Positions 1-11,528 of a stretch of 64,000 nucleotides of DNA are shown in pieces (the first letter of the stretch is position 1; each line of letters starts with the position of its first letter). The DNA is taken from the NCBI RefSeq assembly GCF_008728515.1, contig NC_044980.1, positions 33,248,290-33,312,289 of the forward strand, given 5' to 3'. The DNA comes from Papio anubis (taxonomy: Eukaryota > Chordata > Mammalia > Primates > Cercopithecidae). Below the pieces are notes generated by a model. That model was not told the DNA's origin, made no database searches, and saw only the letters and a program-made list of their open reading frames with translations. The position numbers and the translations under genes were made by a program.

Positions 1-72
1 TCATGTAAGTGGCCTACGGCAGTGCCTTTCTTTGAGGCTGGATTACAGAGATATTAGAGTTCCACATTTATA

Positions 73-116
73 CACATACACACACATATATATACACATA
101 TGCATATATATGTGCA
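73..116. repeat. CA/TA dinucleotide microsatellite
   Basis: Alternating ACAC and ATAT runs, interrupted, lie inside AMACR intron 3. Likely length-polymorphic. Confidence 0.7.
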
Positions 117-657
117 CTATTTTAAATATATTTTACGTTTGTTATTTAAGCACATATTTAAATGTATCCTATACCAAATTCTGACTCATCAGAGCCTCAA
201 CTCATTAACATTTGTTGCTAGACTTTAAAATACAGCTTTTCCTTCCAATTTTGCATAAATGTTACCTTGTATTTGAAACACTATTAAGGAAAACTTTTGT
301 TCTGCATGGTTCTCCTCCCCTCTTAATCTGTGCTTACTCATACAAAACCAACAAGTTAGCACCTTCAACAAGCAAGTGCCTGCTTTCCGCTCAAGCTTTG
401 TTTCTCTCAGAGCCTAATGCCAAATCAATAGGGCAATAACAGATGAACTGGAAGTGAGCTAGCTTGTCATACAGCGCAAGAGAGAGTTTCAGCAGAGAGT
501 TCTGAATACTGTTTATTTGACTTTCATGTTCAGGCCAAAGAATGTGAGAAGTTTTTAGACACTGTAGCGAGTTGACCTGGAAAGAAAACGTTTTTGTTTT
601 GCTTCATCATAAATGAAATGCAATCTGAAATTTTAAGCAAGTTTTTTAAAATGTACG

Positions 658-786
658 TTTTTTTTTTTTTCTTTTTTTAAACGGAGTGTCGCTCTTTTGC
701 CCAGGTTGGAGTGCAGTGGCACAATCTCAGCTCACTGCAACCTCCGCCTCCAGGGTTCAAGCGATTCTCCTGCCTCAGACTCCCGG
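658..786 (-). mobile_element. Alu fragment, 5'-truncated, reverse orientation
   Basis: A T-rich stretch is followed by the reverse complement of the Alu 3' half (CCCAGGTTGGAGTGCAGTGG, then CTCACTGCAACCTCC). It stops after about 130 bp, near CTCCCGG, so only the right arm is present. Confidence 0.9.
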
Positions 787-2062
787 TCAAAACGAAATAT
801 AGTAATAAACTGAATACTGAAAGTGATGAGACAATCACCCATAAACTCTAACTTCCAGTGTTCGTGTTCAGAACAGCTTCACTGGTCTGACAAAATAATA
901 TATAAATATTGAGTACGTAAACATAAAATGTTTTATGCTAATAAAATACCCCTTTAATCTCTTTTATATGTTGAATGTCCTAATGAGATTGCTGAAAAAT
1001 AGACGTGTTAACAGTTACAGGTCCAGTTGGGCCCACTCAGGACAAAAACAAGCTATGGTCCAATCCTTAGCATCAGCGTCGGGTACAGGTCAAGCAATAC
1101 AGCAGGAACCCTCCTCGTCTCATCCTAAGGCCTGGCAGTGGCTACCCTGGCACACGGCTTCTCTTGCCCCATTACTCATACACCATGCAGACCACAGTCG
1201 AGAGCCCCCTGACACAGGGAAACTGCAGCCTCAATTTGCCACCAACCTTTGATACTGTTAAAAGAAAAACTTTAGACAAATTAATTTAAGACTTTGAGCA
1301 AAGAATGACTCACGAATTGGGCAGTCTGTGGAACCAGACTAGGTTCAGAGTGACTAGTGTAGTCCTGTGGCCAGAGAGGACTTATGGACAGAAAATGGAA
1401 AGCAATGTAGAGAAAACAGAAGTGAGGTACAGAAACAGCCAGCCAGACTGGTTACAACTGGGCCTTTGCCTTGTTTGAACACGGTTTGAACAGCTGGCCG
1501 CCTGTGATGGGTTGAAGTACGGCAGCTGTGATTGGCTGAGACTTGCTGCTTATTACAAAAGTAGGTTACAGTCTGTTTACACATCCAGTTAGGTCACAGC
1601 TCACTATGTAAGAGAAACCTTTAGGTGGAACTTAAAATATGTAAGGGGGCAGCTTTATGCTACAGTTAATTTAACAACAGTGTGCTCATCATGTGGGCCC
1701 AGATTGACTGTAAATACAGCAAAACACACTCCATATTCCAGAGTTATCTTAACCACAGTTTCCAAGGAAGCAGCAGTACAATAAGGCAGACTCCAGCTCT
1801 TCACAGGCAGGCCCAGGTCTGGAATTGTGCTGCTAAACAATGTGAAAACTTTCGGCCTATTAGAAGGTATCTGCCTCCCCCAATCAGCTTCTACAATTGC
1901 CTGTGCCACAACGGTTCCTAGTGATGAAGTAATGACTATGATTTACTGATTCTTTTAGCCTTAAGTAATTAGCAAACACTTGCTATCCCCTGATGGAAAT
2001 ATGAGCCCAGAAGAAAGATGACAACATTTTCACATACCCTAAAACCTTACTAACTTCTTTAT

Positions 2063-2359
2063 ATTATTTATTTATTTTGAGACAGGGTCTTGCTCTGTTA
2101 CCCAGGCTGGAGTGCAGTGATGTGATCTCGGCTCACTGCAACCTCTGCCTCCTGGGTTCAAGCAATTCTCATGCCTCAGCCTTCCAGGTAGTGGGGCTAC
2201 AGATGCGTACCACCAAGCCCAGCTAATTTTTTGTATTTTAATAGAGATGGGGTTTCACCATGTTGGCCAGGCTGGTCTCAAACTCCTGACCTCAGGTGAT
2301 CCGCCCACCTCGGCCTCCCAAAGTGCTGGGATTACAGGTGTGAGCCACCATGCCCAGCC
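2063..2359 (-). mobile_element. Alu, near full length, reverse orientation
   Basis: Reverse complement of a whole Alu: it starts with TTTTGAGACAGGGTCTTGC, passes through both monomers and ends with the complement of the Alu head near 2359. Short open frames here are Alu-derived. Confidence 0.95.
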
Positions 2360-3406
2360 AACCTTACCATCTTCTAATCATTATATAATTGTGATTAGCT
2401 ACATTCTGCTGAAAGCAGCAATCACCTTTTATTTATATTTGATGATACTCAATTGCATCTCTTCAGTAAATTATTCAAATTATTACTAGAGAAGTATCTA
2501 GCCTGAAATTCTCCTTAACACTCCCAAGGTTCCATTTTTGCTCTTAGTTCATTCCTTTTGGACCCCAGGGACCATGCCCATGGGGCAGCAGGGGAAGTTG
2601 TTGAAAGCAGTGGCTTTAGGGTCCAACTGCCTCAGGCAGTGCTTTGGACCCTTTCCCGTCATCTGCTTTAGAGGAAGGCAGTTAACCTCTCCAAGCCTTC
2701 AAGTCTTCAATGCCAATGACAGTAGCACGTCTCCCTCAGGAAGTTGTGTGGCTCACAGAAGCCCTGTGGAAGGTACCAGTCTTGAGATTGGTGGGTACTG
2801 GTATAAAGCCGGTGCTGCTATCTCATGCAGCGACTAGGCCATGACTACACCAAGAGCTGGCCCACAAAAGATAAACCACACTCCCCTGCCGCTGGTACAT
2901 ACTTCAGAGAGGGCACATCGGAAAGTGTGAGATGTGCCCTGATGACAGTGTCCCAGAGGTACACATTCAGCACAGGGTGGGTCATGATTCACCATGAAGA
3001 GAAGGAAGCGCAGGCTGAAGCTTTGGACATGAGGGGTTTCTGGTAGAAAATGGATTTTGTGAAGATCATCAAGGACCCAATCCAGTTGACACTCTCAATC
3101 TCTAAACTCTTGAGGTATCCACCAACATTTGACCCTCTGACCATTCCTTTCTTTGGTTTCCATGACAACACTCCATTCTGCTTCTCTCCTTAGCTGTCCT
3201 CAGCCCTTGCTTCTCTTCTCTGCCTATGCATTCCTTAAATGCCAGTGTTCTGTCCCCTTTCCTAGTGGATCACATAGTCTCATACGGCTCCCAAATGACT
3301 CTGAAATCTGTTTCCAGTCCCTAACCTCAAGTATCCCACCTAGATATCTCAAAGGCACTTCAAAATTGAAATGACCAAAACTGAGTTCGTTTTCTTCTAG
3401 TGAAAA

Positions 3407-3655
3407 TAATCACAATGACAAACTTTAACTGAGGGCCCACTGTACGCCAAGCACTGTTCCCACACTGAACAATGGATGAACTCATTGAATTCTCATAGCA
3501 TCTAACAATGCTATGAGGAGGATGTCATTATTATCTCCATTTTACAAAGGAAACTACAGCGCAGAGAGGTTAAATAACTTGCCCAAGATCACAGAGCTAG
3601 TAAATGGCAGAGCTCGGATGGAGGTAGTCAGCTGCCACTCTATGCTCTGACCACT
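3407..3655 (-). mobile_element. MIR SINE, reverse orientation
   Basis: The diagnostic MIR core in reverse is visible: a CCATTTTACAAAGGAAACT block, then GAGGTTAAATAACTTGCCCA, then AGTAAATGGCAGAGCT. Diverged, as expected for an old mammalian SINE. Confidence 0.85.
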
Positions 3656-4326
3656 GTGTCCAGCAGTCCTCCTTCAGGACACTAGCAGGTCATCCAAGCC
3701 AGAAACCTGGGAGCCAGCCTTAACTTCTCCCTCTTCGCTCCCTGTCAGTCCACTACCAATTCCCAGCAATTTTACATCTCAAATGTCCCTTCAATGCAAA
3801 CCAACTCCACTATTAACTGCTTTAGTACTTGCCCTGATCTCTTCAGCAATAACCCAGTAACTGGTCTCTCTACCTCCAGTCTTGTCTCCTCAAATCTATT
3901 CTCCGTCCTATCTCCAAATGTCTGTGAAAATGCAAACACGCAGTGGCGGTGCTGGAGTGGGCTCTCTTACCCACTAGCTGTGAGATCTTGAGCAAATGGC
4001 TATGCTTCCGTTCCCTCCTCTTTAAAACAACAATGTATTACAAATGCAGTTTTGAGAATAAGAAGAAATCACACAGGGAATGTGCTCAGCAGAACATGAG
4101 GCAAGCAGTCAGTGGATGACAGTGAACAAACAGAAGCGCTATGATATCAGAGCATCCCCTGCAAAACGCAGCAGGAAGGTTTAGACGGGGAGGTCCATTT
4201 CACCTCAGCATCCCTAAGAATTTTCTCTACCTGCTGAGGAGGGCTTCTTGAACTTTGTTTGAATGATGACTGCTTGAAAATGATATACTAAGCACAAGAG
4301 ATACTTGGGGAAAATTGCTGAAATAT

Positions 4327-4378
4327 TTAGGTTGGCAAATACTTGGCAAAACCTGCAAGTACTTTTGCACTAACCTAA
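4327..4378. mobile_element. MADE1-like mariner MITE with internal deletion
   Basis: The element starts TTAGGTTGG and ends with a TACTTTTGCACTAACCTAA-type terminus, matching the inverted ends of MADE1, a short palindromic Hsmar1-derived element. At 52 bp it is shorter than the 80-bp consensus, and the loss lies in the middle. The ends can still pair as a short hairpin. It lies in AMACR intron 3. Confidence 0.75.
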
Positions 4379-4630
4379 AACAACATAGGAATCAGATGAG
4401 TCGCAGAAAGTTTACAGAACTGACTCCAAGAATAGATGATCAAAATATGACATTCTAACAGATACATAAAGGACATGAGGCTATTTTAAAAAGAAAAGGA
4501 TATCTTGGTAACTTGGATTGAAACTTCAAATGTCATTTATCTCTTGTCTTCTTTAAAAAAAAAAGATTTTAAGCAGCCATATCTTAAACTTAGGGACAAG
4601 TGGCAGGCATCTACCCCAATTAATACTTAC

Positions 4631-4791
4631 CATATTTGCATCAATGACCTGACCCTTGCCAGAGCGTGTGCGTTCAAAGAGAGCCATCATGATGCCCAAC
4701 ACGCACATAAGACCACCACCAGCAAAATCAGCCAGGAGATTCAGCGGGGCATACGGATTCTCACCATTTCTGCCAATTTTTGAGAGAACAC
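4631..4791 (-). CDS. AMACR: AMACR coding exon 3
   Basis: 161 nt. The acceptor TAG ends at 4792. The exon starts with GT, completing Gly131, and ends with an ATG codon (Met184) before the donor GTAAGT. It encodes residues 132-184, from VLSKIGRNGENPY through the LLADFAGGG segment to GKGQVIDANM. It contains catalytic Asp152. The start and end phases fit exon 2 and the known next residues VEGTA. Confidence 0.96.
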
Positions 4792-7700
4792 CTACATCAT
4801 TAAAAACAAATTGAATGTCTCTTTTAAATTTAATCTCTTCTTAAAATAAATATGTGAGCATCTTAGAGGAATAAGCAATCTCTCCAGTAGATAATCTAAG
4901 TGAAAGCTAGTATACATCACTTTTCCAAGAGCTTAGTCAGTAAACTTATAAACAGGCTTTCCCTCAAGACGGGATCCTTGTTTTGTTGTTTTCCTTTCTA
5001 AAACCTCTTCCAACCAAAATTTTCAAATATTGCTAAGTTTTCACTCACTCACTTTTGGAAAAGAAAATGCTTATTTATTTTGTGGTTTTAAACCAGTAAA
5101 TGCACTTTCATTCTTATTAGAAAGAAATGCAAGAAAATACTTGTATACAAGAAAAGGAATTTAATTTTTAAATAGATGTGAAAAGCCAATTCTATTACCC
5201 ATTTCTTTCCTCAACTTTTAAATGTGCACTCACAGAAAGTCTGAAACGTCCTGTAGTCAACAACACACAGTTCTTAGAATTCTGGAATCAGGCCTATCTC
5301 ACATGTTGTCATAGGCAAAAACACTAATAAAGTGATACCAGGACCTGAAAACCATGGGCTGCTTCTAGCACTCATAGAAGTCTGAAACAATGACTCAGGC
5401 AATGATTCTCAAAATGGTGGGTAGAGATTTTGGGGTGGGGCCAAGTAGCTGTCAGAATCGCACTATGTCAACACTTTCAAATTACAGAGCAACCATCCCT
5501 AGTACCCAGTAAGCCTCTTAATTCCTAGCCGGGGCTTGTCTGAGAACTGACTCAACAAATGTAGTAAATAAATGATGGTAGCGGGCATGTATTCTCCTTC
5601 AAATGTGTTAAGGGGTGGAGTGAGGGAAGGTTGAGAATGATCGTTTCAAGACCCAAACCAATCCATTTTAAACACCCATGCTCTCCTGATTCTGATAAAT
5701 ATTTAAATCTTCACCTTTAAAAATTATTGTTAATCAACATACCTGTAGATCTTGATGGAATAAAAGTATAGACTAAATTTTTTTTCAACATACCTGACAA
5801 AGCCAAATAGTTGATATCATGGCCAGCTAACCGGGAGAAGCTTCCTGACTGGCCAAATCCAGTCAGCCTGGCATAAATAAGCCTTGGATTATCCCGCTGC
5901 AGAATCTCTGGGCCGAGTTGGAGTTTCTCCATCACACCTTAAGAGAAAAGTAACAATCTTCTTAAGAGAGTATGAATTGAGGATGGAGATAATCCCTTCT
6001 CTGAGACAAACAAAATAGCACTATTGCAAGTAATATTAATAACATTTGCTGTGGGCTAATGGCATGTTTACAGCAGTTAAGGCCCCAAAGACTGAAGCCA
6101 CCATTTCTGGAATGTGTGGCTTCTTTCCAGGATGTAATTTCTCCCGGTACATCCCTGTTTCCCTCTAGGTTTATCCAAGCCTATTTATTCAATCCCCAGA
6201 GCAGGGTCTCATGCCTTTAGTAAATCCCTTTTCTCTCTTTCTATACCACATCAGTGTTTACCACATCCCACCTCAGCTGCACTTGCTTGTACATCCATAC
6301 ACTTATCTTCCCTATCAGCTCATGAGCTCCTCCTGCAGAATTCACACCTGATCTGTTTCCACAGGCGCTAAAGTTCCTAGCATTAGTACCTTCACGAAAA
6401 AGTTTAGCACCCATCTGTAGAAAGAGAGGTTAGTGACAATAAGACCTGAGAGTTTTTAAGCTATCAAGTATAATATTTATAGCACAAACCCCAGGTAACC
6501 TGCACCTGAAGTTTCCTGGAATTAAAAGTAATCAAAATTACATAATAAACTCACTGTCTTTACCTTCCTAAGGCTAAAATAAATCACAGAAAACCTCTGG
6601 TCATCTACCTGATAAACACCAGTCACAATCCCTCACCCAGAGGCTATATCCATAGTCCCAGCCAACCTTCCTCCTAATAACAAGACCTTGGACAAGCCTC
6701 CTTCATCTTGAATGGAGCATTCTTAAATTATTACATAATCTTAATTATTAAATCATTATTGTTACAAGCCTCAAATATGGCTATGAGGGTTAAATGAGTT
6801 AACGCATTTAAATAAGCCTGGTGTCCCGTATGTCAAGGGAGTTGCAGCAGGGATGGAGAGAAATAGTCCGAGTGGGCTAAAGAGCAAAATGACTGTATCG
6901 ATAGTCATTGAAATTGGATGTGGTGAAAGGAAAACCGGAGTCCATGATGAAGTACAAGTTTCAGATTCAGGCATTCACTGAAATAAATAATACAGAAGGT
7001 GGAGATACTGTTTTAGAAGGAAGAAGGAAAGGCTCAGTTTGGGATTTGTAGAAGCTGCCTGGCGGACAGCCTTGACGGCGATGCCCAGGACCTGTGTATG
7101 CCAGTGTCTGCGGTTCTGAAAGGGGAAGTCTACAAAAAGGTGAAAATGATGGGAATGGGTAACGGGGCTCCAGGGAGCAGATGCTGCGACTTAGAACGCC
7201 AGCGTTTCAGGCAGGGAGCGTAAGCCTGGGTCCGTGGAAGGCTTGAGGGTACAGCACTCCAAAACTGTAGCCGAATAACCGCCTATATGCAGTTTTCCAG
7301 GAGGGGAATCCTATGGCTTTCATTAGATTCTTCCAGGGTTCAAGACCCTCAATTAATTAAGGCAAATACAGAGCGTTTCTTAGAAAAAAAAAGAGGAACT
7401 TGGGAAGGAGTCAGAGAGGCCAAAGGAGAAACCCGGCAACAGCAGTATCTCAGAACTCAAGTTTTGGACAATCAAGTTTGGGATGAATGATCACTAACAA
7501 TACCCTAGGAGGCAAAAACATCTAGAAGGCTGGGGCCGACAAGGGTTCTTGCGGCAACAGGGCAAAGGTGTGGCGGGTGCAGCCTGGATCGAATGGCCAG
7601 GCCCCCTCCCCTCCGCGGGAACTTCCACAGAGCAGCCCGCGGGGCCCGGGCTCACCGCTGCGGAAGGGCTCCAGCAGCACGTCCGACCGCGCGCACAGAC

Positions 7701-7902
7701 GCCGCAGCACAGCGGCTCCCCGCGGCTGCTTCAGGTCCAGCGCCAGCGAGCGCTTGCCCCGGCCCAAGCGGCTCACGTCGTAATGGGAGCCCGGCCGCTC
7801 CACGCGCACCACCCGCGCCCCGAAGTCCGCCAGGACCATAGCACAGAACGGGCCCGGGGCCAGGCCGGCCAGTTCCACGACCAAGATGCCCTGCAGTGCC
7901 AT
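4631..7902 (-). CDS. AMACR: AMACR, alpha-methylacyl-CoA racemase, first three coding exons (gene continues off the left edge)
   Basis: AMACR interconverts the 2R and 2S epimers of alpha-methyl-branched acyl-CoAs (pristanoyl-CoA and C27 bile-acid intermediates) so that peroxisomal and mitochondrial beta-oxidation can proceed; it belongs to CoA-transferase family III. Three exons at 7902-7656, 5937-5794 and 4791-4631 (247, 144 and 161 nt) splice in frame to residues 1-184 of a protein that is 382 residues in human. The catalytic pair of the family is present: His122 in the GHDINY motif (exon 2) and Asp152 in LLADF (exon 3). Ser52 and Leu107, positions mutated in human AMACR deficiency, are intact. 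The C-terminal peroxisomal signal lies outside the window. Compared with the human protein from memory, exon 1 carries about seven substitutions (for example S7L, S12A and D35E), pointing to a non-human primate. No frameshift or stop is seen. Confidence 0.96.
4792..5793 (-). other. AMACR: AMACR intron 2
   Basis: About 1.0 kb between donor GTATGT (5793 down) and acceptor TAG (ending 4792). A+T-rich. I recognise no repeat or exon in it. Confidence 0.9.
5794..5937 (-). CDS. AMACR: AMACR coding exon 2
   Basis: 144 nt between acceptor TTAAG (AG at 5939-5938) and donor CAG|GTATGT. It encodes Gly83 (split codon) and residues 84-130, VMEKLQLGPE through GHDINYLALS, with catalytic His122. The reading frame stays open into the intron for about 25 codons, which is not exon. 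Confidence 0.97.
5938..7655 (-). other. AMACR: AMACR intron 1
   Basis: About 1.7 kb from donor GTGAGC (7655 down) to the acceptor before exon 2. No clear repeat family or additional exon is recognised. Short open frames at 6771-6974 and 7287-7490 have no coding signature. Confidence 0.9.
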
Positions 7903-8140
7903 GGCGCTCCTCAGTACGCCCTGAATGAGACCGAGCAGCCCCTTGCCCCCGCCCAGCAGCCTACAGAAAGCCCTCCCCAGGCCGGGCGCCCCGCCCCCAG
8001 CCCCGGCGCCGCGCCCCAAATGCGTCACCCCTGCCCCTCTTTTGTGCGCCTGTGCGAGCCCGCGGAGTCTGCGCACTGCCGCGCTTCCCGCCCGGTCTCC
8101 CGGTACTGCCAGTGGCAAATTCGCTAGGTTACTTTTCTTT
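7560..8140 (-). promoter_or_regulatory. AMACR: CpG island and promoter region of AMACR
   Basis: A block very rich in C, G and CpG covers AMACR exon 1 and about 240 bp upstream, in sharp contrast with the A+T-rich flanks. It contains GC-box-like runs (for example CCCCGCCC on the plus strand near 7990). No TATA box is evident, typical of a CpG-island promoter. The transcription start probably lies between 7910 and 8050, but the sequence alone does not fix it. Plus-strand open frames here are antisense shadows of the CG-rich sequence. Confidence 0.8.
7656..7902 (-). CDS. AMACR: AMACR coding exon 1
   Basis: 247 nt of coding sequence. The start ATG (7902-7900) is in a strong context (GCGCCATGG) and begins MALQGILVVELAGLAPGPFC, the conserved N-terminus of AMACR. 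The donor is GCG|GTGAGC at 7656/7655, leaving one base of the Gly83 codon. Very GC-rich and inside a CpG island. The frame is also open upstream to 8148, but homology places the start at 7902. Confidence 0.96.
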
Positions 8141-8930
8141 TTCTGCAACCTAAATTGCTGAGTCCTAAATTGCAGGGACTGACCTTTGGAGTTCCTGCCT
8201 GTTACCGTCCTCTCTGGACGCTTTTATTGCCACCATGGCGATCCCCAGCCGTTGTACCATTTGAGCCCCAAGTCCTGCCGTGCTCTAGGGAAATAAAATA
8301 ACGTAAACACATAAGAACAAGGCAAAAGCGTTTTCTTCCCTAGGCTGCAGATTGTCTTTTTCACCGCCCCTGCTTAGCTAGCTAGCTAGCTGGCAATTTA
8401 ATCCAGAAACGGCTTGCGATCCCTCGTAGATGCACTCATTTTGAGTTACAAACTCTGGATTACGTGTCTTTTTAAAAAAGTTTAGACTACACTAGGAAAA
8501 TTATTTTAGTATCAGAAGAACATCAGGGGTGTGGTGCTCATCAGAGCTAAATGAGAACGCTTTAAAAATGTTAGTTTGTCTTCTGCCATTTCTACAGAAA
8601 GCTACAATTGCAGGTTTTCAACCTAATACGTGATATTTAAGAAAAAAAAAAAAGCAATTGCAAATAGCCCCACTGCTTTCACAAATCATTTTCTCTCTAC
8701 TAGATACAGCCTGTCAGGTGGCCTAACGTAATTTTTGACATCTCTAGGAATTTGAATAGAACCAGAAATAGGTGCCAGAGACATGCCTGCACTAATCTTG
8801 AGTATGGGTTTATGTATTTCTCAAGCAAGTGATTAAATCAAAAGCAAAACTTGGCATGATTGTAATCAAGATCTTTCAGGCAAGAAAGTCATGATGAGTT
8901 TCAGAATTATTTTAGGACTCTGTGGCTTTC
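8141..8930. other. Intergenic, upstream flank of AMACR
   Basis: No gene or named repeat seen. It contains a short perfect (AGCT)n run near 8376-8391 and an A-run near 8641-8653. Confidence 0.7.
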
Positions 8931-9952
8931 TCTTCATAGAAATAGAAAAAAAAAATCCTGAAATTTGTATAAAACCACAAAAGATCCTCAATAGCCAAAG
9001 CAACACTGAACAAAAAGAACAGAGCAGGAAGCAACACACTACCAGAATTCAAATTATGCTACTAAGGTGTAGTAACCAAAACAGCGTACTATTGGCATAA
9101 AACAGATGCAAAGACCAATGGAACAGAATAAAGAACTCCAACGTGTATTTACAGCCAGCTGATTATCAGTAAAAACACCAAGAACATACATTAAGGAAAG
9201 GACATTCTATTCAATAAGTAGTGCTGGAAAAACTGGAAATCCATATGCAGAAGAATGAAACTAGACCCCTATCCCGCACCACATACAAAAATCAACTCAG
9301 AATGGATTAAAAGACTTAGATGTACAACCCAAAACTATAAAACTACTATAAGAAAACAGATAAAACACTTCAGGACATTGACCTAGGCACAGATTTCATG
9401 ACTAAGATTTCAAAAGCATAGGCAACAAAAACAAAAAATAGACAAATGGGACTATGTTAAACCAAAAAGTTTCTGCACAACAGAGGAAACAACAGAATAA
9501 AGAAGCAACTTATTGAATAGGAGAAAATATTTTGCAAATTATTTGTCAAACAAGTGACTAATATGCAGAATATACAAGAAACTCAACTCAACAGCAAAAA
9601 ACCAAATAATCTCATTAAAAAGTGGGCAAAGGATCTGAACAGACATTTCTCAAAAGACATACAAATGGCCAACAAGTATATGAAAAAATACTCAACATCA
9701 CTTATCATCAGGGAAATGAACATCAAAACCACAATGAGATATCATCTTACTTCAGTTAGACTGGCTATTATCGAAAAGACAAAAAATAACAAATGCTGGC
9801 AAAGATGCAGAGAAGAGGAGCTTACATACACTGTTGGTGGGAATGTAAATTAGTTTAGCTATTATGGAAAACACTGTGGAGGTTTGTGAGAAAACTAAAA
9901 ATAGAACTACTATATGATCCAGCAATCCCACTACTGGATATATGTCCAAAAG

Positions 9953-11075
9953 TATCAGGGGAACCTGCCCTCAATATTTCAACATAGGTTCTTTTTATTT
10001 TCCCTAAGTGTCAGCCAGTCTGAGAAATAAAGGGAAAGAGTACAAAGAGAGGAATTTTACAACTGGGCCACCGAAGGTGACATCACATATCGGTAGGTCC
10101 GTGATGTCCACCTGAGCCGCAAAACCAGCAAGTTTTTATTAAGGATTTCAAAAGGGGTGGGGGGTGTAAGAACAGGGAGTAGGTCACAAAGATCACATGC
10201 TTCAAAGGGCAAAAAAGAAGAACAAAGATCACATGTTTCTGAGGCCAATAAAGATCACAAGGCAAAGGGCAAAGCAAAGATCACAAGGCAAAAGGCAAAA
10301 TCAAAAACTCCTGATAAGGGTCTATGTTCGGCTGTGCATGTATTGTCTTGATAAACATCTTAACAGAAAACAGGATTCGAAAGCAGAGAACCGGTCTCAT
10401 AAAAATTTACCAGGCTGAAATTTCCTAATCCTAGTAAGCCTGAGGGTACTGCAGGAGACCAGGGCCTATCAGTCCTTATCTCAACTGCATAACACGAACA
10501 CTCCCAGAACGGCCATTTATAGACCTCCCCCGAGGAATGCATCCTTTCCCAAGGTCTTAATTATTAATATTCCTTGCTAGGAAAAGAATTCAGCGATATC
10601 TTCCCTACTTGCATGTCCGTTTATAGGCTGTCTGCAAGAAGAAAAATATGGCTCTCTTCTGCTTGACCCCACAGGCAGTCAGACCTTATGGTTGTCTTCC
10701 CTTGTTCCCTGAAAATCGCTGTTATTCTGTTCTTTTTCAAGGTGCACTGATTTCATATTGTTCAACACACATTTTACAATCAATTTGTACAATAGTGGTC
10801 CTCAGGTGCCATACATTCTCAGCTTACGAAGATAACAGGATTAAGAGGTTAAAGTAAAGACAGCATAAGAAATTATGAGTATTATTTGGGAACTGATAAA
10901 TGTCCATGAAATCTTCACAATTTACATTCAGAGATTGCAGTAAAGACAGACGTAAGAAATTATAAAAGTATTAATTTTGGGAACAAATAAATGTCCACGA
11001 AATCTTCACAATTTATGTTCCTCTGCTGCGGCTCCAGCCAGTCCCTCCATTCAGGGTCCCTGACTTCCCGCAACA
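9953..11075 (-). mobile_element. Solo LTR, ERVK class, MER11-like (HERV-K11/HML-8)
   Basis: A 1,123-bp element inserted in the L1. On the minus strand it begins TGTTGCGGGAAGTCAGGGAC and ends with TATTG-rich sequence closing in GATA. It is flanked by a perfect 6-bp target duplication CAAAAG (9947-9952 and 11076-11081), the size made by HERV-K type integrases, and the L1 sequence resumes without loss. No internal viral genes remain, so this is a solo LTR left by recombination between two LTRs. Class and boundaries are firm; the MER11 name is from memory. Confidence 0.85.
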
Positions 11076-11528
11076 CAAAAGAAATGAAATCAGTATGTCA
11101 AAGGAACACCTGTACCCACATGTTTATTGCAGCACTATTCACAATAACCAAAATATGGAATCAACTTGAGTGTCCATTACTGGATGAAGGGACAAAGAAA
11201 ATGTGTACATATACACAATAAAATACTGTTTGGTCATAAAAAAAGGATGAAATCCTGTCATCTGTAGCAACATGGATGGAACTCGAGGTCATTACGTCAA
11301 GTGAAATAAACTAGACACAGAAAGAAAAGTATCACATGTTCTCACTCAGATGTGGGAGCTAAAAATTTGGTCTCATAAAGAGTAGAATGATAGGGGGCAG
11401 AAATGAAGAGAGATTGGGTATGAACATGTAGTTAGATAGAAGGAATAAATAATAGCTAAATAATAGTATTTGATAGCACAGTTGGGTGACTATAGTTAAC
11501 AACAGTATATCGTGTATTTCAAAATAGT

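Larger units (their letters stand above)
1..4630 (-). other. AMACR: AMACR intron 3 (right-hand part)
   Basis: This is the intron downstream of AMACR exon 3; it runs off the left edge, so exon 4 onward is not in the window. It begins at a GTAAGT donor (4630 down to 4625). I see no exon in it. It holds a CA/TA microsatellite, an Alu fragment, a full Alu, a MIR and a MADE1-like element. The short open frames at 935-1252 and 1655-1921 have no recognisable protein signal. About 1340-1690 resembles an old interspersed repeat, possibly LTR-derived, that I cannot name. Confidence 0.85.

Noticed and set aside
7549..8127. 192-codon plus-strand frame antisense to AMACR exon 1, with further frames nearby
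   Set aside because: It lies in a CpG island where stops are rare; it is Pro/Ala/Arg-rich low complexity and the opposite strand is a proven exon.
9554..9853. 99-codon plus-strand frame resembling a reverse transcriptase C-terminus
   Set aside because: It is part of a 5'-truncated L1 ORF2 whose frame is broken on both sides; annotated as L1.
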